Below, piece by piece: positions 1 to 11,568 of a stretch of 64,000 bases of DNA. How positions within the stretch are numbered: position 1 is the stretch's first letter; each line of letters starts with the position of its first letter. Below the pieces are notes generated by a model that searched no databases, was not told where the DNA came from, and worked only from the letters and a program-made list of their open reading frames with translations. The stretch is from Cydia pomonella (taxonomy: Eukaryota; Arthropoda; Insecta; Lepidoptera; Tortricidae), in assembly GCF_033807575.1 (NCBI RefSeq), contig NC_084711.1:2170001-2234000 (forward strand). Direction: 5' to 3'. The translations under genes and the position numbers were made by a program.

Positions 1-370
1 GCGAGGTTTAGACTCACAAATAAGATTTTCATTGCACCAGATCTCATTTAAAATATTTACATAGTTATTCAATAATCTTAACATCAGGTTTAATTATCTA
101 CAATTCTTTCACATTATTTTATCCTTACTTTTATTGTAACAATTACCTTTTTTCGAGTTTTGAGGTCCATTTTAAATGTATTTTATCTATATATGGAATA
201 AGCACTCTAATCTTACTTACTATGACACCACACACCCATATTTCTCATTCATACGCAGCACCAAACACTACCTACTTCAGAGCAATTCTCATTTACCTTC
301 AACTGACCAGTAGTTGACCTTACCTCTGAGCAATAAGGTTCAAGTTCGGTTAACAGTGAGGATGGTACAT
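1..370. other. AT-rich sequence, nothing recognised
   Basis: I see no coding, RNA or repeat structure that I can support here. It is low-complexity AT-rich DNA leading up to the first hairpin element. Confidence 0.5.
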
Positions 371-511
371 GTACAGTTGCCATCAGATATATCGGAGCAG
401 ACGACGTTCTCAAAAATATCTGAACACGCACTCTAACCCCTTGACAATAGAGGCGTGTTCAGATATTTGTGAGCACCTTGACCGCTCCGATATATCTGAT
501 GGCCACTGTAC
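371..511. repeat. hairpin MITE, 141 bp
   Basis: The two halves are inverted copies of each other, starting GTACAGTTGCCATCAGATAT and ending with its near complement ATCTGATGGCCACTGTAC. The arms are about 57 bp around a loop near 440-455. There is no coding capacity. Such fold-back elements are common in Lepidoptera; the family name is not known to me. Confidence 0.75.
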
Positions 512-1052
512 AAAACTGGTCCACATTCGAATTGTAAATAAACAATGTTCAGTACCAAGACGTGGTCGTTTACAGCCATTCAGACTTCGCCACTTCGAAA
601 CCAAAACGTCACATGTATATAGGTTTCCATAATGATATGTTACGTTCTGGAACTATATTGATTGATACTTTATGTGTTCCTATATGGAATTTTGTATGGG
701 CTGCCAAATGGTAGAATCTACGTGTCTTCAATGGATGCTGACTCCTACAAACTTGATATGAATACATAAGCAATACGGATAAGGCAGCAAAATTGTTAAC
801 AGTGAATTTTATTTTATTTGTTTTAATTGTATAGTATAAATAATTCACAAAATAAATGTAATATATCAGGTATGTCACAAATTGAAGTCCAAGGTTCTCA
901 GCTATGGAGCTGAGTCAGAATTCAGTGAGAACAGGTCTTCGGGGCTTCCAGGGTAGGCTCTAAGGGGGCACATCTGACTACGTGTTCGACAATGTTGCTC
1001 ATGATGATGGGGGGAATGAATGTTGCTCACGTCTGCAGGTAGAAAAATACCC
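512..1052. other. unassigned sequence
   Basis: Short unrelated reading frames only. No recognised repeat or regulatory site. Confidence 0.4.
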
Positions 1053-1172
1053 TTTTCACGTCAGCAGCTCGAACAAGGGTAATTTGCTGCTTAAAAACAG
1101 TGAGCAAAATCGCATTTTGCTCACCGAGTGAGACAAAATAACATTCAAGTGACCTTTAGATTCGAATGTCAT
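1053..1172. repeat. 5' part of an interspersed ~0.9-kb repeat, split by the LTR element
   Basis: This starts TTTTCACGTCAGCAGCT and runs 120 bp to GTCAT. The same 120 bp occurs at 22240-22359, where it continues without a break into the sequence found here only at 9583-10403. It is therefore the left half of one repeat copy, separated from its right half by the LTR retrotransposon at 1173-9582. Confidence 0.85.
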
Positions 1173-1756
1173 TGTCGCCAAGCTCACCATACTTATTAAC
1201 CTATCGAATGAGCTAATGCTTTTACGGATACTGGAAAGCGATATGTAAATGTACTACATACCTATACGAGGCCTGGATGTTAGTGAGATGACGATATGAG
1301 TTGTGCTGGTGTCCGACTTTATTACCTACATATAACATGAGTATCACATCATTATCCACCTGGTTTCTTGAGCTTAATAGTCGCCTCCAAACCTCCCCTT
1401 ATAGCGACCCCATTCCTCACACAAAGTTTACCTTAAGTTCATATTAGCCTCACTGGATCACTGTTCACTCTGAGTACTGATAACGTGGGTCACAATATAC
1501 CCGAGACACATCATTATTCTAATAACACCATAAGAACGTTCTTGACTTGATCTAAAAGCAAATATCACTGCCGCGTCGATTTGTTCGCACACAACCTCCT
1601 TTTTCCTACTGTCGTTCTCATCTACCCGCTCAACTTCCCTCAAAAAATCCCAATAACCTAGAAGCGGTTACTTAAGTTAAACGTGACTACTAGCGCCATC
1701 TACTCCATGACGTTGGCAAATATTAGCTGGTTCGCATTCGCAATACGTTCGCGACA
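1173..1756 (-). repeat. 3' LTR of the minus-strand retrotransposon
   Basis: 584 bp with ends TGTCGC...GCGACA. It is nearly identical to 8999-9582. A 61-codon minus-strand frame (1458-1643) exists in both LTRs. I regard it as incidental because it lies wholly inside the LTR and resembles nothing I know. Confidence 0.9.
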
Positions 1757-1766
1757 CTCCCGCCCA
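1757..1766 (-). promoter_or_regulatory. polypurine tract
   Basis: Read on the minus strand this is GGGCGGGAG immediately before the TG of the 3' LTR. That is where the plus-strand DNA primer of an LTR retrotransposon is expected. It sets the orientation of the element as minus. Confidence 0.7.
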
Positions 1767-2004
1767 GAAAGACAATGCTACTCTTAATTAAAATTAGATG
1801 TCTATAGGCAAACATATAAATAAATCAACAATCAGATAATAAGAACACTTGTGAATAACGATGTGTTTGAGCCGTCCATTCTCGAACCGCATGGTTCACC
1901 CTTTGCGTCGTGAATCGGCACGGCCTGACACTTTGTGCAATTTCTGATGACGTTACAGAAATGTGCTGAGACACTGCGTTTCTGAGATCGATCCAATCGT
2001 GCAT

Positions 2005-2222
2005 CTGGTCTGAGTTGAGTTGTGAGTGATCTGTCTTGAGCTGATAAAGAACAGGATTCTGAGTCTGGTCTGAGCATTCATCAATGTTTGTGCTGAGCCA
2101 ACTAATAACAGGATCCTAAGACTGATCTGAATACTGATCAATTTCCGTACTAAACTGATTGAAAGCAGAATCCTGAAACTGGTGTGAGCGTCCATCGATA
2201 TCTGAGCTGAGCTGAGTGGGAT
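2005..2222. repeat. 57-bp minisatellite, about 4 units
   Basis: Units start with CTG(G/A)TCTGA at 2005, 2065, 2122 and with CTGGTGTGAG at 2179. The spacing is 60, 57 and 57 bp. Because 57 is a multiple of three, the minus strand stays open across the array and gives a degenerate 19-residue repeat. It lies in the interior of the LTR element, close to its 3' LTR. Confidence 0.75.
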
Positions 2223-3918
2223 CACGGCTGCGAACTGTCATATTTGGTCCATTACTGGTCTCTCCGTCAACCCATGACCAATGTTATTTCCTACACTCCC
2301 GCGCGTACGGTTCTAGATTGTTCCGAGCAGTCCCTAGTTGCAATTTAGGTCACAAGAAGAGACCGCGTCATGCGGCCCATGTGTCAGAGAGTGGCAATGC
2401 GATCTGATATCAAATATCGGTATTGTTAAACAGTGAGAACTCCGTTCGCGATAGGTCTATCCCATCTATAACTACCATCTGTGATTCGCTCTGTCACTTT
2501 GTCACTTTGCTCCTTTGACATCGTTATTAACATAATAACCTATTTCACCACTTCAAGTGTCACAACTATTACTACAGTAGACGTAAACAACTGTAACTGT
2601 TTTGAACACTGCGACGACCGCGTGATCGAAAAGAACATACGTTTTTATATGCAATGATAGTTACCACACAGACAAATGCGGCCGTCTTATCCGAACGGGT
2701 GTATGTAACCTAAATTCCCACTACTTCTCTTTACTGAATATTACTCGCAGTAATCTACTATGTTAAGTATTCGCTTTAAATCTATTCGCTTATCCACATG
2801 CCATTCGCAGCCACTGTTGACATGTCCATCTCTGGGTGCACCCACTTCATGTCCGGCAGCCCTCCCCAGCCAAGGGAGAATCAAGCTATTTTTATATAAT
2901 CACAAATCAGAATGTAAAATAGAATCTATCTACAACTCGACCACACTCCTTTTTTTATGCTAATTGGACATTCAACAGACTTGTCAAATCAGGCTCCCAC
3001 TTCGAACCGTCAAATCCAAAACAAGTGATGTGATATACAATGCACCTTTTCTTACCGTTCATTTCGATTTATCAAGCAGATATTGAGTCAAAATGAACTC
3101 TGTTTGTTTGTTTGTTTGTTTGCAAAGTGGTTTTTATTCTTCTTATCAATCTCTGGTGCGTTTATATCGCGCCTGGTATGAAATAATCTAGTTTAAATAT
3201 GTTGGGACAGTCAAGCAACTGTTTTAAACTGTTTTATAGGCTTAAAGTATTATATCGCGTCCGTGATTTTATTCACGTCTATTTACGCGTAAACATTTTT
3301 GCCACACTTTATTCTGTCTAAATTGAGCTACACTGATACCGCCTTTGGGTGGTGGATGCTGGCGAGTACCTCGGTATTAATTCAACGCATTCAAAATGCT
3401 TTTCTTTTCTGTTTCTGGCCGTTCTCACATCACACCATTTTTAAACCGTTATAACCTATTAAATATGTCTGCCAGACCTACCTTGCACTTTGCATCATTG
3501 CTTTTTGGAGTCATTCGTGATTAACAGCCGTCTTATCTATTTGAAAAACTTAAGATTTCGAAGGGTCATATACGTGGTGTCCTCAGGCTTAACGGCACGC
3601 AACACAGTAAGTCCGCTTTTCGTAGCAGCTTTGGATATGTTTACTCTTTGATTACATCCCCGTGCACATGCTTCAGTCCTGCTAAGGATCGTAGAAACAG
3701 CAATACATATACTGTATATCCGAGGTACCGATCCATCTTCCTCATTCCGATCAGATCTTAAATTAAGCAAAATATCGCCAGCCTTCCGCACCACAGTGTT
3801 TTAACTGCTGTGTCCATCAAATTGACCCACTCTGTTTCTTTTATTCATGAATAATCACTTCACAACTTTAACAACCATGCGAGACATATAGATGGGTACT
3901 CAGTAGCAAATTCTCAAC
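2223..3918. other. LTR element interior, no gene seen
   Basis: Only short unrelated frames. A (GTTT)n microsatellite lies near 3103-3122. A minus-strand frame at 3537-3794 matches no family I recognise. Confidence 0.5.
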
Positions 3919-4800
3919 GTGTGCCAATTAATAAAGAATACAGTGGGTACGGTGTCTGTATTACTCATTAAGGCTTTGCGCTTTATTGACTTCGCATTCG
4001 CAAAGGCTTTTGATTTCTTCAACTGGAGTAAAATGTTCAGAGTTATGAGAAATGGGGATACCGCAACACGTAATCCTTTTATAGTTGAACGAGGAGTGCA
4101 ACTGTTCACTGAGATCTGTGAATAGACAATGAGTATTGGAAGATTGTGAGGGTGATGTCCAAGTTGGTGGCTAACTAATCAATAAACTCAGTTTTGCAGA
4201 TGACATGACTATATTAGGTTAAGTGTCTGTGGAAAATGAATTTCGGTTCTGCTACAAAAGATTGAGTATGCCAGTAATGAGTCCATTTTCAGGATCCAGA
4301 TCCATACCTTATGATCAATAGAAATGAGACGAAGATGATGCATGTCGATCTTCCTGGTAAAATTAAGAGAATCAATGAATTGCACGATCTTGAGGCAAGT
4401 TGGTGGTTGACTTGGTATCTTAAATAAGTGACGATGGCATCTGCGACTAAAAGGTGATCAGAAGAGCTCATATGGCCAAAGCTGCGGTGAAACGACTCGC
4501 CAGGATATGCATATGGAATAACATAAAACAAGGATCAGACTAATGCGGGCGCCTTGGTTTCTCGATCATATTCTTTACATGTCCGAAACCAAGACCATTG
4601 AAACTGAAACCCATCATAGGACAGATGCATTTGAGATATGGTGCTGGCGAAGAATGCTTGAACGTTACTACGGTACAACTGCTTCAACTCTTGACAAACT
4701 CGACATCACCGAGGTTATCCACTGTTTGTACCCATAGCGTTCTTAGTTTCTACGGCTATCGAGGCCGAACCAAGAAAGGAAGAGCCAAGGAAGCGTAGGG
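3919..4800 (+). pseudogene. decayed LINE reverse transcriptase, RTE-like
   Basis: These are remnants of a non-LTR reverse transcriptase in shifting frames. At 3970-4040 the translation reads FIDFAFAKAFDFFNWSK, which corresponds to the RT motif around the first catalytic aspartate (FxDxxKAFD in the family). At about 4194-4217 the nucleotides read FADDMTIL, matching the family's second motif (FADD). At 4620-4720 HRTDAFEIWCWRRML matches the conserved C-terminal AFE(M/I)WCWRRML block of RTE-type elements. Order and spacing are right for an RT C-terminal half, but stops and frameshifts break it throughout. It lies inside the LTR element on the opposite strand, so it was already a passenger when that element last moved. 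The clade call is from recalled motifs. Confidence 0.65.
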
Positions 4801-5337
4801 ATGGACGTATGGTCACACGTCGTTGGGCGAACAGAATAACATTAAAGATAAATCCACATTACAGGCTAGCATACACCGCCCAAGGAAGAGCGGCTTCGAG
4901 TGCACTGGTGAAGAACCACACAGGACTGGTGTCCACAGTGACTTATGACGATACGGCAACGAATAAATCTGTCTTATTGCTACTGTAGGAGTCGTACATA
5001 AAACAATTACGGCTCCTCTTCCCGTAAAATACCGTAAAACTAAGTTATTCAGAACCATATTTTATATTAAAGATTGATACTTTCTGAGTAGCAAAAAATA
5101 TTAAACAATCTACAAGATATGACCAACGATATATTTTTCTGGAAATCTATTTTAATTTACACAACTATATTTCTTTCAGTTAGATCGGTATTACTTCTGC
5201 AAAAATATGGAACTTTACAATCATTCTCACAAGACACTATAAAATTATTTGGTTTTCTTGCTTTTTGCAATTTCATAAAACTATGCCTCAATTCCTAAAA
5301 ACAATAAGCCTAAATCCGCCTAGATTCCTAACATTAC

Positions 5338-5603
5338 CCCCCTCTGCGGAGGCAGTGCGAGGCAAGTCGTATTGCTAGACGGACCTGTGCTGCATTTCAC
5401 GCGCGAGCAAGCGATATTCTATTTCGAACGCATAGCTCTGCGCGCTCGATCTTTTGCAGCGGGTGGTGCGGTGAGGGGTATAAAGCTCCGCCCACACGCG
5501 CGAGGTCATTGGCGTCGAGTGCAGCCTTAACACTACGATATTTCACGGCAATATTAAAATGAATCAAGAAAGATATCGAACTTCCTTATATGACATCTGA
5601 TTC
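5338..5603 (+). promoter_or_regulatory. promoter-like GC-rich island with a 13-codon ORF start
   Basis: A sharply GC-rich stretch in AT-rich surroundings contains TATAAA at 5479-5484. An initiator-like GGTCATTGG follows with its A at 5508, 29 nt after the start of the TATA box. An ATG follows at 5562 and opens a frame of 13 codons ending in TGA near 5601. This looks like the 5' end of another transposon, with core promoter, leader and first codons, truncated after insertion or capture. I cannot name the parent family. Confidence 0.45.
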
Positions 5604-8600
5604 TAATTGTGATTATGATTCTTGGGATCATAGTGTAGCTCCAGTCTGCATTTCAATCCGATTTAATCTGATAAACAAGCTAACAAGCTGAGGTGTCCCG
5701 ATCAATAATTATCAATAATTATTTGGCGTATGATTAATCTCTTCCTTTTAAAGGTTTAATGGTCTGAGCTTTTGCATACTAAAATAATTAATAATAAAGT
5801 CCTTTTTATTGTTTCTAAAGATGATATTATACAACATAGATGATATTATATCTGAATTCCTTCTGTCATTACATTTATTAAAATAACACAATACTTGAGA
5901 AATTCTGATCTTATTCAGAAATGTATCCACCATGGTCTTCTACCACCTTTGTAATTATTACTATGAGTATGAAGGTTGAAGGTACTTAATATGTACATCT
6001 ACGACGAGTAGACTCGATTGAGTTGGCGACATCAATTAACATCTACTGCTCGATTCCACTTTCATTTAACAAATTTAAAATAGTTATGCATGGCTAGTGA
6101 CTATTCTTTAAATCATCTACCACTCCCTTACCTGTTTTTGTTCGAATAAAATAGATAATAAAGAAACCACTAGCCCATTCAATTAGTATGCCTTTCATTT
6201 GAAGTCTTCTCAATAATAATATATTTTAATATTTTTAACCCTAGGTTTGGGTCATCGCATGTACATGACATAGATACATACACAATTCAGAAGTTAAGTT
6301 AATATGTATCTAATTAGTTTATACCAAATCGCTAATCTGTGACTGTCCATACTATGAATCAATGGTTGAATAATAATAGGAAATCATACCTATAGGGTAT
6401 GGATTAGGTGCAAACATATTATAATAGCCTGGTGGCTTATACTAAACAGTTTTGCCTTTGCAATTTGCTGTTATACAAGTTGATATTTACTGATTCTGAT
6501 ACTGGTTGAAATGTTAATTGGGATTGAATCAAGATACTGTGCTGAGTTACATGAACAGAAAAAGTAAGTGAATATTATTTAAACATAATATATTCGGCAG
6601 TTCTTTATTCGTTTACAATCCTTTTAACCGTTTATTTTTCAGGACAGCAATATCATGCATGCCAACTGTTAAATCTAGCGCGAGCCCCATTATTGGCAGT
6701 TTGCTGGTGCCATTGGAGTGGCTGCGCGATTCTGATTGGGTCTGATGGTCCTGGTCCTTTGAGTTGAGCCATGTACATATTATGACATCAAATTGTAATC
6801 TGATTTCAAGTGCCTCCTGCATTTTCACTAAGGCACGTTACAGGTTACTACATCTAAATGATACCTATAACTTCTAAGAAACCAACCCGTACCAATACCT
6901 TACAACTGTAACAACAAACAACGATGAGGCAAGACATTCCTTAACATCTCTTATGTTATGAGTGGTTCTAGTCCTTCAAACGAAGTGAAAGGGTTAATTT
7001 CGAATTTTGAATTACACGCAATGCGAATGCTTCTGATTTTAACTTAGTGAAGATATGGATGCGCAAAACATACGATTATAATAGCCTAGTCTGGTTGTTT
7101 GGAAGATATTGCTCTTCAGCGATAAAACCGCTTGTTGTGCACCATAGTTTGTGCACCATGTGCTTAATCTGTATGTTATTTTCGTTTTTATATTGGTGAG
7201 CAACAAAGAATATTTTTGTACTGTATTATTTTATTAATCTTGATAAAATAAATTTTGTTTCATTCTAAGAGAATATTTATGGATCATATAAGTATAACGA
7301 ACGAATGTTAAATCTGGTTCCTACCTAATATGTTAAACATGATACATTCGTTTTCTAAAAAGACACGCAGTATAAATTGTTTCCATACACCACGCACATT
7401 TGCGCGCACGACGAGTCAAATCAGGGCTGAGCTGATAATTTGTGATAAAGCGGATATTCTGCAAGCAATGCGTGTTATACAAAAGCATCATGATTCATAA
7501 GAGATTATGGTCCTTTTCACAAAATATTATAAACACCAATATAACTAGATCCCGAAGTTACAGAAAATATACCAAATCGGAGGTCAGACCTAAACTGGTT
7601 TGTAAGCAACAACAGTCGGCAAGGCATTATATTATATCAACTACCCGCATGATAAATAAACTTTAAATTTGATACTATTAACTATAACAACTATTCCGCC
7701 AAACAGAACAATGAATGTGAGATTTTGATTCTTATTATTTTAATATTAAAATGTTAATTATTTTGTTAATGAATTGTTGATCAACAGCATGATTTGAATC
7801 TGTGATAAAGTCGCTGTTTGAAAGGATGCATCCTGGGTCACAACACAAATTGACCAGCAAATTTTAATTCAAAATGTCGTAAATGTTTATTAGTGCATGA
7901 TTTTATTTAATTTATATCAAAGATTGGTCAGGCAACTAAATCTAAACACGTAGGTAAAGTACCTTGTCCCCTACATAATCAAATATAAATATCAATATTA
8001 ACATAACGTATAGGTACCTAAATATAGATTATAGTTAAACCTCTTGTTCAACTTAAACTTAGGTTTGAGCAGTTTGACCTGTTAGGTATGAGCAGGTATG
8101 GTAATGGCACCATTCATAGGACATTTAAGAGAACAATTGGATAATTGCTGACACTTCACTGATAATTGAAAAAATTTCTAACGTTAAAATTTGGGTTATT
8201 TGGGCGTTAAAATTTGAGTAGAATGTCCTTTCACCTTTTATTATTCAGTAGAGATAACTATATTTTCTGATGTGACAATCTTTGCCACTCTCTCATTCTT
8301 TTAACATAGAAATGTTGAATCTGTTTAGTAACGTCACATATAATCATGAGCGTAAAAGTAAAATCTTGAGCGTTGCGAGTGTTTCAAGGCACGTGAGTTG
8401 AAAACAAACTTTGCTGCTCTGGTAAAACACAAAAAATTTTATCACATCAATTAGTGACAAATACTGGTTCTAAAACATAAAAATTTAAATATTTATATCA
8501 TTCAAAACCATAACTTGAAATTCCATTCCACTGCTTATAGCTGCTATAGGGCTAATAAACACACTGTTTTCAAAGATTAAAGAGAGCTTTTTAATTCAGA

Positions 8601-8980
8601 CTACCCTTTGTCGCAAAATATTAATAATCGTGAAAGTATGTATTTATATATCTGCTTTTTATAAACTATATTATGATACCTACTGACACTTTCAATCTCT
8701 TGTATATCAAAGAGCAAGAATGTTCAGTTAAAATGTATGTAGGTACTCACTCAATTGCCTATGTGCTCAGGTGAACCACTAACATTCGCCTGCTGAATAC
8801 CTTTTTGGTAGAAATAATATAAATATGGGCTTCATGGTTGAAATAAAACATTAAATTGAATTAAATAAACCAAATATTGTAGCTCTTTAGTTGTATGCGC
8901 GTAAATAAATTAACTTTTCATATGTTAGAGATAAACATATGTTACTTTTGATGATGATAACAGTGCATGTGAATAAAAAT
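5604..8980. other. LTR element interior, 3.4 kb non-coding
   Basis: AT-rich sequence without long frames on either strand and without recognised retroviral-type domains. A coding-competent LTR element would carry its gag-pol region on the minus strand here. Confidence 0.6.
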
Positions 8981-8998
8981 TCCCAGCATGCTCCACCA
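8981..8998 (-). promoter_or_regulatory. primer-binding site
   Basis: The plus strand reads TCCCAGCATGCTCCACCA and directly abuts the 5' LTR. It has the layout of a tRNA 3' end: T-stem strand, seven acceptor bases, A, CCA. The minus strand would therefore pair with that tRNA as reverse-transcription primer. I could not identify the tRNA. Confidence 0.7.
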
Positions 8999-9582
8999 TG
9001 TCGCCAAGCTCACCATACTTATTAACCTATCGAATGAGCTAATGCTTTTACGGATACTGGAAAGCGATATGTAAATGTACTACATACCTATACGAGGCCT
9101 GGATGTTAGTGAGATGACGATATGAGTTGTGCTGGTGTCCGACTTTATTACCTACATATAACATGAGTATCACATCATTATCCACCTGGTTTCTTGAGCT
9201 TAATAGTCGCCTCCAAACCTCCCCTTATAGCAACCCCATTCCTCACACAAAGTTTACCTTAAGTTCATATTAGCCTCACTGGATCACTGTTCACTCTGAG
9301 TACTGATAACGTGGGTCACAATATACCCGAGACACATCATTATTCTAATAACACCATAAGAACGTTCTTGACTTGATCTAAAAGCAAATATCACTGCCGC
9401 GTCGATTTGTTCGCACACAACCTCCTTTTTCCTACTGTCGTTCTCATCTACCCTCTCAACTTCCCTCAAAAAATCCCAATAACCTAGAAGCGGTTACTTA
9501 AGTTAAACGTGACTACTAGCGCCATCTACTCCATGACGTTGGCAAATATTAGCTGGTTCGCATTCGCAATACGTTCGCGACA
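8999..9582 (-). repeat. 5' LTR of the minus-strand retrotransposon
   Basis: 584 bp, TG...CA ends. It differs from the 3' LTR at 9232 and 9454 only. Transcription of the element should start here on the minus strand; I could not place a TATA box with confidence. Confidence 0.9.
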
Positions 9583-10403
9583 GTCATTTCAACGTGCGGG
9601 GCCTAATACAAGTTCGAAATATTTGGATTCTATTGTCTTTATCCCTTTCATGTCATTAGCAAAAAGAAAGAGACAAAAAAGTGCATACGTAATTCAACGG
9701 TATATTGACGTTTTATAATAGACCCCCGAAATAAGTCAGACCGCATCGTTCCAAAACACCCTACGAATGTTCATTCGTAATAATTAATTAATGAAATAAA
9801 AGTTTATAATTTAATAAAAACACCATATTTTACGTATTTTATTATAAAATCAAAACAATGAACTTATACAAATTTACGCAATTGTTACGTAGTAAATAAT
9901 TCTACTTGACTACTTTTAACGATCTCTACTATAGTTGACAAATAGTAGTATCCGCAATTCGGACCGTATCTTACAAAGTTTTTTTTTTTACAAAAAAAAG
10001 TTGCCGATTGAACTGTCAATTGATGTTCGTTAATTCATTGTTTTCATATTATTTTATTGAAATTTCTTTCGTTTTGTTTTATTGCGGTAATTAAAGTTAA
10101 TTGTTAGAATACCTTCAGAAAACATGAGTGAAATAGTGATCCGTCCGTCTGGATTACATTTTTTCAGGTTGTATTTTTTGATGGCTGACTGACGTGAAAA
10201 ATTTTGTGTACTACACGAAATCAAAGTTATTTACATCTCGTGCGCTTTTGAGTCCCTTACTACACTAAAGATTCTAAATTAGATTCACTCGCTATATATC
10301 TATCTCGCGCAGAATCTATTATATAATCTTTCGCTTGCACGGGACTCAAAACAAGCACTCGAAGAAATATCAAACTTTGCTCTCTTGTTGTACAAATAAC
10401 TAT
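9583..10403. repeat. 3' part of the split ~0.9-kb repeat
   Basis: This continues the repeat begun at 1053-1172, starting with the second GTCAT. It is closely similar to 22355-23160 and both stop matching after AAATAACTAT. It contains TGACGTGAAAA near 10190, an inverted match to the TTTTCACGTCA start of the repeat, so a DNA-transposon relative is possible. The last ~190 bp lie outside that inverted pair. Confidence 0.8.
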
Positions 10404-10681
10404 AGTCACCTTGCACGTGTCCCCTAGGTGGTGCCAAATAAGCAATAACTCTTGGCCGCTGCACGTTGCTCTCCCTCAAAGGGCCTCGCAGCGCTTCACA
10501 CGAATCGAAGTTATAAATACAATGTTTTTATTGTTATAGATCGAATCATTTACAAAGACGCGTACCTTGACTCATATTGACATGTTATCAAAGGTCAAAT
10601 TTGACAAACCTGCGCATCATCATAGATGACACGAACTATATCTTTGTTAATAATATTTTGTTTACTATCAAACCTAAATAT
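10404..10681. other. flank between the two large retroelements
   Basis: Nothing coding. Positions 10560-10640 resemble 42515-42600, which is part of a widespread MITE. Confidence 0.4.
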
Positions 10682-10901
10682 TTAATAGCAGCGTTTTACC
10701 TACCATTAAAACGCTTATTAAGCGATAACCTTATTTGAAGCCTAACATAAATGAATAATTTGGAGAGTAGCGAACTTGATTTCTTGTAACAGATCGGTCA
10801 AACCACGAATACGCCCCACTCCATCCCTACCTTGTGACGTCAGGTCCTGTGCACCAGGTGGGGCAACGAGGCAGGTAGCGCTCGGAGCCCTCGTCATTGG
10901 C
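10682..10901 (-). repeat. DIRS 3' terminal repeat (left end)
   Basis: Positions 10731-10901 are an exact 171-bp inverted copy of 15898-16068. The outer 49 bp (10682-10730) are unique to this end and are matched, inverted, only in the internal complementary region. Confidence 0.92.
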
Positions 10902-10933
10902 TCTCAAATATGAATGTACCAGGCAGGATTTAA

Positions 10934-11043
10934 ATGTTAGGCTTCAAATAAGGTTATCGCTTAATAAGCGTTTTAATGGTAGGTAAAACGCTGCTATTAA
11001 GCTTTGAACCGTTATTTGAAGCCTAACATAAATGAATAATTTG
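10934..11043. repeat. DIRS internal complementary region
   Basis: The first part (10934 to about 11000) is complementary to the left outer end up to ATGTTAGG. The second part (to 11043) is complementary to the right outer end. The joint is at ATTAAGCTTTG, where the two termini meet. In DIRS elements this region templates completion of the ends and formation of the circle. Its position between recombinase and 3' repeat is as expected. Confidence 0.9.
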
Positions 11044-11568
11044 AGATCTGTTTGATATCGCCTGGTGCACTGTATGGCGCCAATGTGATTAGGAATATAG
11101 GGAATATTAGAATTTTAAAAGACATTATGTGTATTGTATGACAATCTTTTATTTAAATGATATTCATTTGCAATAATCTGATGGTCTGAAATAAACAAAT
11201 TTTATTTTTTATTTTATTTTATTTTATAATAATTACAGACAAGCACAAATAAGTATATGAAAGCAAAAATAATGCTAATTAGGTATATGTAATTATACCA
11301 TAACTTTAAATTAATTAATTACTCTTTACATAAGTATCTTTGATTCTGCCTAGTATCATGTAGTATGTATACAAGAGAATCACCATAAATTATAGAATCA
11401 TAGTATTAGTTTAAGAAATTAAATTATATGTATGTACACAAAAACACTTTAATCACAAAATGAGCAAGTTTAATGTAAGTACATTTACTGTCAAGATTAA
11501 ATACACAGTTTTCATTCTAACATTTAGATATAATTATTTTTAAATCATATCAATATCAATTATATTTA
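11044..11568. other. DIRS 3' untranslated region
   Basis: AT-rich, non-coding, between the recombinase stop and the internal complementary region. It includes ATTTT repeats near 11203-11226. Confidence 0.6.

Larger units (their letters stand above)
1173..9582 (-). mobile_element. large non-autonomous LTR retrotransposon
   Basis: Two direct 584-bp repeats (1173-1756 and 8999-9582) begin TG and end CA. They differ at two positions that I could find (1406/9232 and 1628/9454). GTCAT flanks the whole unit at 1168-1172 and 9583-9587, while the uninterrupted repeat copy at 22355-22359 has GTCAT once. That is a clean 5-bp target duplication. Orientation is minus. An 18-nt stretch ending ACCA (8981-8998) abuts the right LTR and reads TGG... 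on the minus strand, as a primer-binding site should. A G-rich tract (1757-1765) abuts the left LTR. The 7.24-kb interior has no open frame longer than about 90 codons, so gag, protease, RT and integrase are absent. It resembles LARD-type elements that rely on proteins made elsewhere. Superfamily is not assignable from the sequence I can read. Confidence 0.9.

Noticed and set aside
1458..1643. A duplicated 61-codon gene, also at 9284-9469
   Set aside because: Both copies lie inside LTRs, so the duplication is the LTR pair and not a gene family.
1173..9582. A plain segmental duplication of 584 bp
   Set aside because: TG/CA ends, PBS, PPT and the GTCAT duplication against the empty copy at 22355 fit an LTR element much better.
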